Shown: in pieces, positions 25,110 through 38,600 of the stretch | Layout of the letters: the number at the start of each line of letters is the position of its first letter | How positions within the stretch are numbered: position 1 is the first letter of the stretch | Assembly (NCBI RefSeq): GCF_949628215.1 | Contig: NC_134278.1 | Span: 35,358,115-35,422,114, forward strand | Direction of reading: 5' to 3' | Length of the DNA: 64,000 nt | DNA from: Phalacrocorax aristotelis | Lineage: Eukaryota > Chordata > Aves > Suliformes > Phalacrocoracidae | The notes under the pieces: generated by a model | Databases searched by the model: none | What the model was told of the DNA's origin: nothing | The model's input: the letters and a program-made list of their open reading frames with translations, nothing else | Translations under genes and position numbers: made by a program

Positions 25110-26411
25110 AAATGGTTTGCAGAATTTATTAGGTTTTTTTAATATACTCAATACTTTATCAAGCTAGTTGCATATAAAGTGATCTCCACCATATACATTA
25201 CAATTTCTGTGCATCGTCTAAAAAAGTCACCAAAAAGTAATCTTTTTGAGGTTACAGTTAATTTGGAATTAACCTAACAGTGAACCCTTCTGTAATTTAA
25301 GACACTAACCCGCATATTGCTTCTAACTGCAATATTGAAATTGGGTTTCACAGCAAGCTCAACCTGCGTTTCAATGAAAAGAGGCTACTGCCATCTCAGC
25401 TTTTGAATTTCTACAGTTTTCTATCTTCACACTGCAAAACTTCAATGTGTTTACTCCAAGTAAGAAAAAAGCATGTGACAATTCCTTTACAACAAACCCT
25501 GCCTCAAGCAAATCAGGAAACTTCTCCAGTAAAAGGAATTCACCTAAATTTGTGAATGGAAAAAACATTTTAGCCTCTCCTTGATTAGTGCTTGGAGCTG
25601 CTCATAAAAAGCAAAACCAGCAAGCACACAATAGGTAAACTAGTATTGGATATGACTTCAAGCAAGGAAAATGAGAAAAAAAGCCGATTCTACCTGCAAC
25701 AAACATTTCTCAATTTAGAAGAAACTTTAAAAGGGAGTCACACAAATAATTAACAAATAGTTTTTCCAATATCTTCATAGGATGCTAGTTTACTGGCCAG
25801 GCACATATATTGTAAATATACAAAGAATTCAGAGTGCTGAAATTTATACAGCACTTAAAGGATTTAACATAACAGAGGTGGGTAGGACACAGGAAAAATA
25901 TTTAACAACTTATATAAATATATTAAAATCTCAGCAAGAAATGTAAAAGCCCATGCACACAAGACAGTGAACTGAAGAAACATTTAAGACTTGACTTTTC
26001 CTTTCAACAGCACTGACACCTGAATTCCAGAAAGGTAACAATTTACAGTATTTATAACAGTCTTCCTCCACGCAACGTCTACGTACTGAATCATACCGAC
26101 ATTACACAGCACATGAACAAGCAGCAGATGCATCAAGGGAACAGGAGCTATATGCATCATCTGGCCTGCCCAGTTAGAGACAAGTATCAGAAATATTGTT
26201 TCCGACATGGGCAGAGATACAATCAATATAGCTAATTGTATACCCGTCATTTTCAAAAGTTAATCCACAGTATGGGGAAGGGGAACTTTAGATAAAAATT
26301 ATGTACCCAGTCTCAGAAGTGACAGAAGCAGAGATTTATCTTTGAAAAACTGGGTCCACTCTGGACTGGCCTTGATGCACATGCAGTACATTTTGTTTTC
26401 AGAATGCAAGA
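25110..26411 (-). other. TMEM30A: TMEM30A 3' UTR (proximal estimate)
   Basis: About 1.3 kb of AT-rich sequence runs from the TMEM30A stop codon to the first canonical AATAAA on the minus strand. The end is a prediction; transcripts could run further left. Confidence 0.45.
25125..25130 (-). terminator. TMEM30A: Candidate TMEM30A poly(A) signal AATAAA
   Basis: First canonical AATAAA on the minus strand after the stop codon, about 1.28 kb downstream, with T-rich sequence following at about 20-35 nt. Confidence 0.45.
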
Positions 26412-26605
26412 TTAATTGGGAATGTCTGCACTAGTGTTTCGATTTCCGTATTTGTGATGGATGATCAGCAATACAACTCCTAAGAAGAAGCATATGGACC
26501 CAACGGTGATGTAAGCAATTCCCAGAAAGGGGTTTTTGCCTCCCATCCACGAGATGGTGCTTAGAATCATTCTTTTTCGTCCATCAAAACTGTGTACAGG
26601 ATAAT
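26412..26605 (-). CDS. TMEM30A: TMEM30A coding exon 7 with stop
   Basis: 194 nt, acceptor TTTTCAG|AT. It encodes [19 protein letters not shown], the second membrane helix and a short cytosolic tail ending SADIPN, then TAA. Confidence 0.95.
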
Positions 26606-29600
26606 CTGAAAAATATATAGGAAAACAAGAAGCACATTTCGAAACCTAGCTTTATGGGGTCAGGCAAATTAAAATTTTGGATCACTTCACTCAGGTTCTA
26701 GATAAAAACTGCCGCCTTTGAATACTGATAGTGCAAATAGCCACGTTAAGAGATGTTAACCCCTTTTTAGGGGAAGAGTAAATGCACGATTTCATGGGGT
26801 TTTAAAGCAGCTTTAATAGAACGAGGGAAATCTAAATTTTAATTCTTGAATATATTTCAGTGCAAATTTTTCTTAGCGACTTTATGCTCATTCAGTTTTA
26901 TATGCACTTCCCACAGTTTTGCAGCAAAGGAAAATACTGCAATAACTATTTAAAAGTTATCATTAACTGCTTTTGTATTTTAAGAATTCCGTAACTATGA
27001 CAACCCTCCTTCTGTAGTCTCCTGCACTTCTACCTAGTCTTTAGTTTGTCCAGAATAGAATGACAGACCTCCCCACCTGATCCACAGCTCTGGCATTTTT
27101 TCTGACCTCCAAAGTCAGTCTGCCCTCAATTACATATTGTCATTACAACCTGAAGTCAAATTTCTCAAATTTCTAGGCTACCAACTACCTCCTTTTCTTT
27201 TTCTTCTGTTTCTCTCAATTTCTTTACACCACACAAGCAATCTAATTTCCCCTCTCACTATGAAGCTACTCATTTAATTTTATATATAGGATTTGAGTAA
27301 CTGCACAGCAGAGTAGAGAATAATCTGGCAACAATACATGGGGCCGCAGAAGGACCTAAAGCAGGCCCTGAACTCCTGAATGAATGTTAATTCCTGCACC
27401 CATGAAAAAAGTCTCCCTCAGATATTCAATATCCTTCAGTGACAAAGTAGTAATCAAAGAGTCCACAGGAAAGCAGAGGAAGGCAAAGAAGCAGTAGTGC
27501 ATAGGCAGTAAAAATGCACACTGCAAATCAGCCATATTATCAACCTAAGCATGTCCATACATAGTATTCTGCAGAAACTAGAACATGGCTAACTGTTACT
27601 TAGGCCACTTAACAGATGTCAAGAAGGCTTATCAGCCCACCTGAAGGCTAAGGATCACCTGAACTAGGCTTAAGTATCTTCCTGTCAGCCAAAATGCAGG
27701 CAGTCTGCCCAAAAATTATCATATGGAAATGCTCCCATCCATACGCTTCAGCCTCTATCCCACATGAGGCAGCTACTGGGGACTGCAAGTGCCCAAAACA
27801 TGATGTGTGAGAAAAAGCGAATAAGACTGGAAGTGAATAAGGCTGACTCTACACCTGTGAGAATGCAAGTGTACAGGGAAGATACCAGCATCGTCCAAAA
27901 TTTGCCTACTGGGTAAATTCTACACTGAAATCTTCCCTAGGATTAACATCTCCTCACAAAAGCCTCCTCTAAAGAGTTGGTTTTTTTTAGCTTGTTAACT
28001 GAACTGAATGTTTTCATCTTGGTTAAAAAAAAATGTAGTTTTATACAAATGCAGTTTTATATGAACTGCAAAACAGCTTAAGAATGTTATGATCAAAAAA
28101 AGTGTAAGTCTAACCCAGTCATCTCATTTATGGAGCTTAAAAACTGGACTGGATTTCATGTTCTAACAGGCCCCACACAAGCTAATTCTATAAAAATTTG
28201 CACAAAAGATGGTAATTATTTTACCCAATTCTCACTACCAGTTTTCAACCCCAGCTCAATATCAGCTTTTCCAGAGATGGCAAGAATTCAATTTGAACTT
28301 CCACAAATATATGCCCATGTAATCCAGCTACAGTCCTTAGCTGCTTTGGAAGGTTTTTCAAAGGATACTGTATGTGATATGCAAAGAGTATTTTCCAGCC
28401 TGTAAGGTAGGCTGTAAATTATTCTTCCTTTCAATGAGACGATACAGCTTGCGAAATGTTGGCAGAGCAGCGGTACGCATCCACACAATGAAGTCTTCGT
28501 TGATAAAGCCATTGTTGTCAGGCTCTGAGTCCAGCATATACACTGGCTTCGGCCAGTTTACAGGTTTTGTTGTGCCTAGGATTAAACAAAAATAACAACA
28601 ATAAGGTATTTCAAATACAGGACTAAGTAACACACTGGCTTATCAAAATTCTTTCTAATATTACAAAAACCCATACTGACTTCTAAACAGAACAAACAGG
28701 TTGGCTCACTACTATTGCAAGACACTGGGCTGTTCAAGAACTTTTTATTTCACAGCTTAAACAGTAGTGCATAACCATATTCTGATGACAGCACTGTGCC
28801 TTTGTTTAAACAAATTTGCCTCTCCTACACATTTATATAGCTAGGAAGTCTTGTCTCAAATACTACCTTAGTGAGATAACTCTCCATTATGATGATAGCT
28901 CCTCTGCTCACTCGTTAGAGTTTGACTACCACCTCCTGGACCACAAGCAAATAAAATTATGTAGAATATTTTTGATTATGCCATACTAATGTTTTTGCTA
29001 ATTTTATTGGAAATACAATTCTACACTATATTAGAGTAAGGTATCTGCTTTTCCAAGGGTAGCATCACGTTGGTAACACGTCATTTGGCTGTGACTAAGC
29101 AAGAAACCCACAGCAGGTTAAACCTGAAATTATTATATACCTTGCATAAACACACACACACCCCTTAGAGCCCTGAGGAAGATTATTTTCAGGTATTGTT
29201 AGCCAAAGAAAACTTTGATTTACCGAACTGTATTTAACCTAACAAATGAGAGAAATCAGTCACTTCCAATCCAAAAAAAGAATCAGGGTTTTAAGAACAA
29301 TCTACCAGTAGAAATATTTAAATGAAAACTCCATATAAAAAGTTTGATTAAACAAAACAATTTAACTTTTCAAGTTAAATCCAAGCATTATCACAGCTGT
29401 AGTGGTTTTGGCTGGGATAGAGTTAAATTTTTTCATAGTAGGTTGCATCCTGCTATGTTTTGGATTTGTGATGAAAACAGCATTGATAACACACTGATGT
29501 TTTATTTATTGTTGAAGAGTGCTTACACAGCCTTTTCTGCTCCTCAGGCTGCCCTGCCAGCGAGTAGGCTGGGGGTGCACAGCTGGGACAGCTGAGCCCA

Positions 29601-32600
29601 ACTGCCCAAAGGCATATTCCATAACATATGATGTCATGTTAAGCAATAAAACTGGCCGGGTGGAGGTTGGTGGGGGCTGCAGTTGCTCAGGGACTGACTG
29701 GGCATTGGTCAGTTGGTGGTGAGCAATCCATTGTTTTCTTCTGCATCACTTGGGTTGTCTTGGGTGTTATTTTCATCTCTCTTTGTTGGTGGGTTGTTTT
29801 TCTTACAATTTTTTTAATCATTACACTGTCTTTATCTTGACCCACAAGTTTCCTCACTTTTACCCTTCGATTCTCTTCCCTCCATCTCACTGAGGGGTAG
29901 AAGGTGTTAGTGAGCAGCTGTGCGGTACTTAGTTGCCAGCTGGGTTTAAACCACAACAGCAGTGCATGTATTAGGCTTTTCTCAGTGGAAGTGGAAGGGG
30001 GAAAACAAAACAAAACCCCCCCCAAGACAAACAAAACAGAAATTAAAAAAAAAATATTATTACAGTAAAGTTACAACCCAAACACTTCCACATGAAATCT
30101 GCAACTTCCATTATTTAAAGAAAACCCTTCCAGATAGCAGAGTACTCCTCAGCTCGGATTCGTTCAGAAAACCACAACATTTGTAATTAGCATGTTCACT
30201 AAAATGTTCTCAGTCAGGTAAAACTCATTGAATCAAAATGTGTTTGAAGTGTTTTGTTTTCAAAGTTTCACTTATTTTTTTTACCTTGGAAAAGCGCAGT
30301 TAAGTTGTTTCCATCTCCTGTAGGATTCCTGAACTTTACATTTTTATCTGTCCACCATGCAATGCCTTTTTTAATCAAAGTGATAGGAGTCTTTGTGTCA
30401 TTATCAATGCGGAATAATTCCAATGTATCTAAGGAGAAAATCAAATTAGAAAACCAGCTGAAGAAACTTTCATTAGACAGATGATAGGCAGTGAAACAAT
30501 TACCTCTAGGAGAAACAAAACAAAAAACTGGCCAAGGCATTTATTACCTGCCTGCCACAATCACAAGCTGTTCTGTAAGAACATATTAGAAAGTATATTA
30601 GAATATTAGAAAGCAGTGTATTATCCATACGTGGTATCTATATGTCTACTCCGCAACAATAACAGCTTCTCGTAACAGCTATTTCCACCCTTTGTATGCC
30701 ATCAGGTTAAATTAACTCTGATAGCAATTCTGGAAAAAGCAACAGCAGTACAACACGTTTATTTTATGCTGAACAATGAAAATGTGTTAGTTCAAAACAA
30801 AAAAGCTCATGATGTCTTTACTTAGAACAGTTTGCAACACAACACACACACTAGATCACAAAAACAAGTAGCAATGACTTAAAATTGTGTTACCATACCA
30901 TTAAACATACTGTTGGCAATAGCTCCACAAGGAGCAATGGGTTTGTCCTCGTTTATGCGATAAGGATCACATTCCTTACTTGGATTCTAATATTTAGAAA
31001 GAAAAAAAAAAGCAGATGAGTGTGTGCTAGTTCATTCAACTAACCTGGTTTTTACTACAGTACCTCAACAATGTGCACATCTTAAATGTACCACAAAATA
31101 ACCTTTTCACAAATCAGGTTATTTACAAATACTTCAGCATTCAATACTAGTTAGCATGATGGATTTTCCTTTTAAAAGCAAGAATAAAATTTAAATAAAA
31201 CATGAATAAAGTCAGAATACCATCATGGTCGTACTAAAAATAAGGCTTTTCTTGGAAGCTATTAGAAGTTTTTTTTTCTTTTATCTTTTAATAGATACAG
31301 TTTTCCAACATGGAGTACTTGAATACTCTTTTATTAAAGGGGACTTTTTAAAGTATGCACCAGTGTTACAGAAGATAAGATTATAATAAGAAACCAAATG
31401 TAACATAAAATGCAAAAAGTTGCAAGGACTCCAACAGCACGCCAAAAACACAACCTGAAAAAGCCCCCTCCAAGCCCTATGTCAGTCATCAGCTGTAGCC
31501 TCCTGAAACTCCCTCTTTTATAAAGTTAACAAGTAAAAAGGGAATATTATTCTTGCTGGAAAAAGAACCCAACTGTATTTCCACTCCACATAAAAATTAG
31601 GAAGAGGAGAGGTCTGGCCCTAAACATCACACCGTGGCTTGAACAGAATACACAGTACTGATATTTTCCAGTATCGCTGAATGTTGAATATTGAACCAGA
31701 GTCTACAGAAAAGAATGTATTTAGTTGCAATGTGCAAACTAAGTGCAAGGTAACTGGATATTATTTTATACTGAAAACAAAAACTTCAGACAGAATGGCC
31801 ACAGATAGATACTATGACTGAAGATAAGACAGTTTAAAACTATTCAAATTTGAGAAGTGATTGAAGTACTGCATTGCTGTCCACTTAAAATGACTGATAT
31901 GAAAGTTTACAGAAAATTTAGTAAAAACTGTAAAACAATACTAATTCCTTGTGGTTGTTTTCCGTTATGCAAAAATTCTAGTACCTCATTATCATTAAAC
32001 TAAATACCCTGCTGTGGTGAATTATGCAATAGTCAGAAGTTAGTTGCTTATTAATATCCAAGCATGAATACCTACAAATAGTGAACTGTTATCTCCATTT
32101 AGCTGGCTGTCATCTCGAGATTTCACATAACGACGATGGTTTTGATAGAAGTTGGAAAGTCCATAATACATGAATACATTGCTCTACAAGAAACAAGATG
32201 GGGCAGGAGGTATTTTCATTCACACAAAGAACAGATCAATAAAACATATGAACACACTAATTATCATAAAGCTGAAATTTTGACCTCTTGAACTCTGTGT
32301 TTACTTTACAGTAACATTCATAAAAGAGGAGCCTCAATCCTGTCTTCACACTGAGTACAGAGAGTACTATCCTAACATAAGCTGGCATCTTGAAGTCAAA
32401 CAGTACCAACATGCCACGAACTATCGGAATGATATTCACCAGCACTCATTCCAACGCCTACCTTGTCTGATGTTAAGCACATAACCCTTATTATTTGCCT
32501 CCAATTTGAACGAAAGCACTTACCTGGTATTTCCAATTCTTGTTGAACTAAGGTTGTTGGTTTTTTTTAAATCATGCAGGAATAGCTGATCTACTTGCCA

Positions 32601-35600
32601 GCTATAGGACACATACAGTAAATTTAAACATGTAAAAACACAAGAATTGCATTTAATATTGTACCTTTCTAGATAAACAGATGCAGTAAATACCATCTCA
32701 TTCCTGCTACTGAAAAGGCACACAAAAATCAGATCCAAGTTCACAGGAAAACTAGAAATAATTCTTCAAAATAGAGGAAAAAAAAATCTCACTTAAGCGA
32801 TACAGCTTTCCTATCCATTATGAAATGAACCACAAACTGTTCTAATTTCACTTTGCATACAGGGTAGCATACCTCAAATGAATGTTCCAGTGTGAAATTG
32901 ATGGTGCAAGTACAAGGTGTTGTGCTGTCCCAGGACACATTTAAACATTTGTTGCAAGGACTAGAAGGCTCTGTTCCTGTATAGTCAATCTATAACAGAA
33001 AAGTCATTAATTTACAATGGGCAAGTGAAGAAAAAATTATTTAAAAGCCAGAGTTGAGGTGGCATTTATTTTGCAATCTTGTTATACCTCAATTCCAAAA
33101 GCCCCCTCAGACCTATTTGATGATCTTAGGAGGTCCCTCCCAACATAAATGATTTTGTGACTGTCTATATGCTCAATTTCAGCCTCGAACAAATTTAACA
33201 CCAAGGCGCCATACTGCTGGGGGGCAGTGGGGGGAACCAAAACACAAACAGCAGATTCTTCAGGCAATATGGTGTTTCCAAACACACACAATATAACAAG
33301 CAGACCGTCAGCTTTTACATGCCTTCCAGAGATAAATTTTTAAAAGTTTAGCTAGATATTTAATAAAAGAGTTTTGCATGAGAAAACTTGCTTTGCTGCC
33401 CATTTTTAGCCATCTAATTAGTCAGAAGATTAAAAAAATTAATAATTTTAAAAAACACTTAATGCCCAAGAACTCTCTTAAAATAGGGAAGATGAAGCCA
33501 GGAACAGTAAAATACTATTAGATGGACAAGAAAGATGATCAGTGTTAGTCTGCCTCATACATTATTATCTCTCTTTAACAGTGTAGCTCAGAAAAAAGAA
33601 GTATTTGAAATCTGTACATACAGGCTACCTGAACAGTATACCTCACATATCCTGAGCAGCCATAAGCTCACCCTATGGTCCCAGCCAACTCAAGCTGCCT
33701 GACCACATTAGTTCTCCCTCACGTGTAGCTCCAACACATGGATGGCAGGAAATAATGAACTTGGGCTCAGCAGGCTAGCTCCAAGTGTAGCTGGAGAAAG
33801 CTTCCATCTGCCTATAAACTCTGTATTTCTATACTTACTATGAACTTCCTATTTAGAATTTACACTCGGATTGGTGCAACGTATACCAAGTTATGGCAAA
33901 CTGTTAAAACAGCAGTATCATTTGAACTGCAGTGCCTATATAGTTTTATGAAAGGCTGCTTCAAATGGCTTGCCCTGATCTATGCTTGTAGTAAAACGCA
34001 TTATCAAGAATTAGAAGGACTTATGATCTGCCCTAATATCTGTATTAAGGTCAGCTAAAACAAACATGCAGTTTCCAGGTTCAGGGAACAACTAAAGCCT
34101 GTTTTCCTCTGGATCTTCTTCAAGGTCTCTCTTCCTGTGATTTCTTCGATATCTATGAAGCTGCAGGACTTTTATTAGTATCTGCTCTGCTGCCAGATTT
34201 CTGACAGATGAGACCTATACCCTAACAAGCCCAGCTGAAACGAGTCAGCTCCAGAAGCTATTAGCTGGCAGAGAGAGAGAGAAGATCACAATCTTTGCTT
34301 CCTTTGCTGAACAAGATATTGAGTTTATGCTGATCTAGAAATAGCACTACTGCAGCAGTCCTGAACAGCTCTGTTTAGCTACAGATGACAGACAGACAAC
34401 CACTGCTCTCAACAATGCATATATCATTTGTTCAAGGCTAATTTGGTGGGAGTTTTTTTCCCTGCTGAAGTAATCTTAAACAAGTATTTCCTTCAGAAAG
34501 AACTTAAGCCTCCGTATCCCAAGCTGGTTCTTCAGTGTGTGGCAAAGCTTTAGATCAAGAACAAAACTCAAATACTCTAAGGTTGCAAAAAATCTAAAGG
34601 CTTTGCTTTTAAAAATAAAATTGACTAAATTTTGTGGAGCATGAAATTGATGCGTATTGAAACAGAACCATGCTTTTGACCAGTACGATCAGCTTCAGTG
34701 CCATCCAAGAGCTTTCCTGCACAGTAACTGCCAACACAAGTGGTTTTTCTGCATCCACATTTCCAAGTTATATTCAACAGATAGCATTACTGAAGGGATG
34801 GAGGTATCTGTCTTCATCTCTTGCCAAAACAGTGAAACCAGGACTTTGAGAAGTGAAGGAGTGACTACGGGGTCCACAGCAGGAACCCACCTGACCCAGC
34901 ATTCTGTCCCCAAGGATCAGCCAGCAGCGGAGTATGATAAACCCACACAGGCTGAGCCCTTCCCAACAACCTCTCATCTAAGGACATCGGCTATATCCAA
35001 GTTACCAGGCACCAATGGCTTTTCAGGCTGTTGATGTCCTTCTCAGCTGATTTACATTTTTGCAGTGTAGAAGTAACATAACTATTGCACATACATATTC
35101 TCCAAACCATTTATGACTTTGTAGACTTCATACACTGTCACATATTTATCCTACTCTGCTTGGCCACTTCTTGTATGAAAGGCATCGCATAACTTTGGTC
35201 CTCTTTGCTACCCCTCTCTGTAGATTTTTATTAAGTTTTGTTTCATTTTTGATATGGGGCTACTGGAACTGCACACAACACTGAAGATGTATGCAACAAT
35301 AATCTACTTTCATTTCTAGTCATGCCTTAAAGTTTGTTTGGCTTTTTAGCTATAACTATCCATTTCACAGCAGCAGTTACAGAACAAAGGTCTCTTTCCT
35401 ATACAATTAATGTTTTGGATATTCCTCAATTTTTATCACATTTTCGTATGCTCTGTCAATGTTTCTTACCCATTCAAAAAACAAAAATCAGAAAATACAG
35501 AACTCTCTCACCCTTTAATAACAGGGCAAAAAGACATTTACACAGCTGATTCTCATTTTCCAACCAAATGAACTATTTTCATGATAGACCCAAGACAAAT

Positions 35601-38600
35601 GGCTATTTATACCCTTTGAAACATTGAGAAAATGCTAGAGAACAACCAACACAAAACCCCTATAATTCTAGTACATAGAAGCTGTTGGAAATCTTCCACA
35701 TTTGAATTCAAGAGAGCTTATAAAGGAAATTAGTGGAAAAGCTACATTTTGTTGCTCAGTCCTTACACCTGTATGAGAACAACACAGTTCACTGCGATAC
35801 TCTTGGCTGCAATATCTAGTTCCAGGAAAGGGTGATGTGAACTGTACCTAAGTATGTATTTCAGGGGCATAAATTATACATCCTGTTCAATTCCAATACA
35901 CTAAGCTTACAGGCAGCTATATATATATCTGTATATCTATATGTGCACGCACACACACTTAACAAGTATGCTATTGTCTAGGAGGTAGGCGTAAATAACT
36001 ACTTCTGCTTCCTCCCCCGATTATGTTTTTAAAAGAGCTTAGTCACTGCACCTAGCTGCTAGATGTCTTGTCTCCCAGAGCTGAATTTACAGCTATCTGT
36101 GAGTAACATTTGGATGTTACTAACAAAATCCAGCATACTAAGCAGGGACGTATCTCAGATAAGGTGGTACCAGTGTCTTAAAGCACATCCCTCACTGATG
36201 TTCAGCTCAAATGCTGGTCTGTAAAATGCTTCATCTACATTTTGTTGCTGCAAGTCTAAAGCCTTCTTTGATTTAAACTTTTTTTTGTTTCCAAAATTCA
36301 GCTGCTTTTAGAATGATAATCTCACTCTCAGAATTTCTGCATTATAACACTTGATAAAACATGCACGAGGATCAGAGAACAGAACCAAAGTTTCCCCATT
36401 CTTACCTGCATACCCCAGATGCCTGATTATACTCTCAAAACTAATGAACTCTGTCCCTCGTGTCCGCACAAAAGCCTAATGATCTGACTTGGGAGAGCTT
36501 CATGTTGAGGTGGATGATACAAGTCTGAACACACACAGTAAAACAAACAAATGAAACCCTTTCAGATCCTGAATATCTTGACATTAGAAAGAGTGGTAGG
36601 CCAGCACCTGCCAATTGGTTTCCAAATATAAAGCAGGCTACTCCTGCTTTATATATGCAGTCTGATTGTGTAATGGAACATCAGCCATGCCTCCAGCTCA
36701 CCTATAGATTTTCGTAGCGCACGTTAGGTGAGAATATCTAGTTTTCATCTCCTTCTGGAACTTATTAGGAGTACATGACTGAACTGTTAAGCAACAATAG
36801 TATATAAAAATTCTATATATGCATACAGCAGCAATATAGGCACAGAGTTGCTTACGTTTTTTGACTCATGAAACTCTAATGTATTTCCTGTCCCTATAGA
36901 TCAACACAGATCCAGCCATAATGGAAAAAGGGAGATATATTTTTCCAATTATATTTACCTTACCATCATTACAATCTAAGACTTCATATTGCTTTACTAT
37001 AGAAATGGCTATTTTAAATGCAATTGTCAAAAAAATCTGAGTTAACAAGGATAGGTTTTTTACTTCTCTCCACTGAGTGTCTTGCTGAAAACATGTGATT
37101 GTTTTTACCTTAAATACAACTATATCATGACAATTTAAAAGTCTACACACCCATGACAACTTAGCGATGTTTTCTGAAGCACTTGTGCCAATTTTCAGAT
37201 GTTCTACACACCCTCAAACCTTGACATAAGAAGCAATTCCTTTTCAAAAATACACTTATGTACAACATTTGGACACTGTAAAACACATCGGCTTTGGTTT
37301 TTTTTTTCACTTCTGCTTTTCTCCTTGACTGGAATTTTAGTTCTTCACATAAAAGGAATCTGTTTTATTATAACACTCTGCATTTTAGCAGAAATATGAA
37401 AATATAATACCATTCATTGTCTGCCTCAGGATTTCTTTAGTTAATTGGCCTTCCTTGCCACATTGCTACCACTAGCCAAGCCACTATCTCGAACACTACT
37501 TATTTGAAAGTGACAGCTTACTCTGATACCTAGAATGATATGATCCACAAAAATTCAGGCTCTCCAATACAGCAGTCCAAGAAACAACTACACGTTTTTC
37601 TTCCTACAATCAATCTTGGTCACATTAGCTCACTGAAACTAATCATAGCCGTCAATTTGCTTTTCAAGGTTGTCCCTAAGCCCTTTGGGTTGCTTCCTTA
37701 CAACACAAAGCTATTCTGTTATCAAATGGACCTACCTGTCATACATAGATTAGTTTTCAGTTCAATGCTCAGCAACTTTTCATGGCAGTGGTGGGGTTAA
37801 TTATAAGATGTAAACAACTCAGTTTTTTCTAAGTAAGATTAGAAAAAGCCACACTCTTCCACCTTTGTGTCCAAGTTCACTCTGGACACCCTGGTCTCCC
37901 ACAGAGCATCTAAAACATTAAGTCAGTAGTGCACGTAAGAATTACACCAATACATTCACGCCAGTTTTGTCCTGAAACCACAATTACTTTAGAACGTTTA
38001 AAAAGATATATTCCACTGCCACAGGCTATCCCAGGGACGGTGCACATACAGAGAACAAAACTCGCGTGGGGCTGCGTTGACCTAATGCTGGCATTCGCTT
38101 CCCTGGAAGCTCACCCAGGAGGGCTGGGGTCCCTGCGGAGGAGCCTCTGCAAGTGCAACGTCCGCTCAGGCAATTAATAGGTGGCTTGTTAAAGAGTACG
38201 AGCGCTAAACTGAACTGGCGCAGCGGGCCAGGTGTCCGCTCCTCACGGGAGCGCCGTGAGCCCCCTCCGCCCCCCGCCGGGCACCGGCAGGAAGAGGCGG
38301 CGGCGGATTTCGCAGGGACAAGCGCGGCCGCCGCGGGGGAGGCGAGCCCCGGCACCCCCGGACCGGCCCCCCCCGGGGGCTCCCAGCCCCCTCCCCCTCC
38401 CCCCCCCGCGCACCTCGTACTCGCGGATGTTGTTGGAGGTGACGAAGATGCCGATGCCGATGGGGATGAAGATGAGGCCGATGATGAAGAAGGCCGGCAG
38501 CACCGTGCCCGCCGTCAGGATGGGCTGCCAGGCCGGTAGCCGCTGCTGCTTGAACGCCGTGTTGTCGGGCTTGCGGGTCTTCACCGCTCCCCCGCCGCCG

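Larger units (their letters stand above)
28576..30284 (-). other. TMEM30A: TMEM30A intron 5, carrying a solo LTR
   Basis: A 1.7-kb intron, about one third of which is the antisense LTR listed separately. A short (CA)n tract lies near 29150. Confidence 0.8.
32990..38413 (-). other. TMEM30A: TMEM30A intron 1
   Basis: A 5.4-kb first intron containing a short CR1 tail fragment (33115-33162) and an AT/GT/CA microsatellite (35917-35958). The open frames here, up to 125 codons at 34657-35034 on the plus strand, match nothing I know and have no supporting signals. Confidence 0.75.

Noticed and set aside
34657-35034. 125-codon plus-strand frame in TMEM30A intron 1
   Set aside because: No recognisable protein similarity and no transcript signals.
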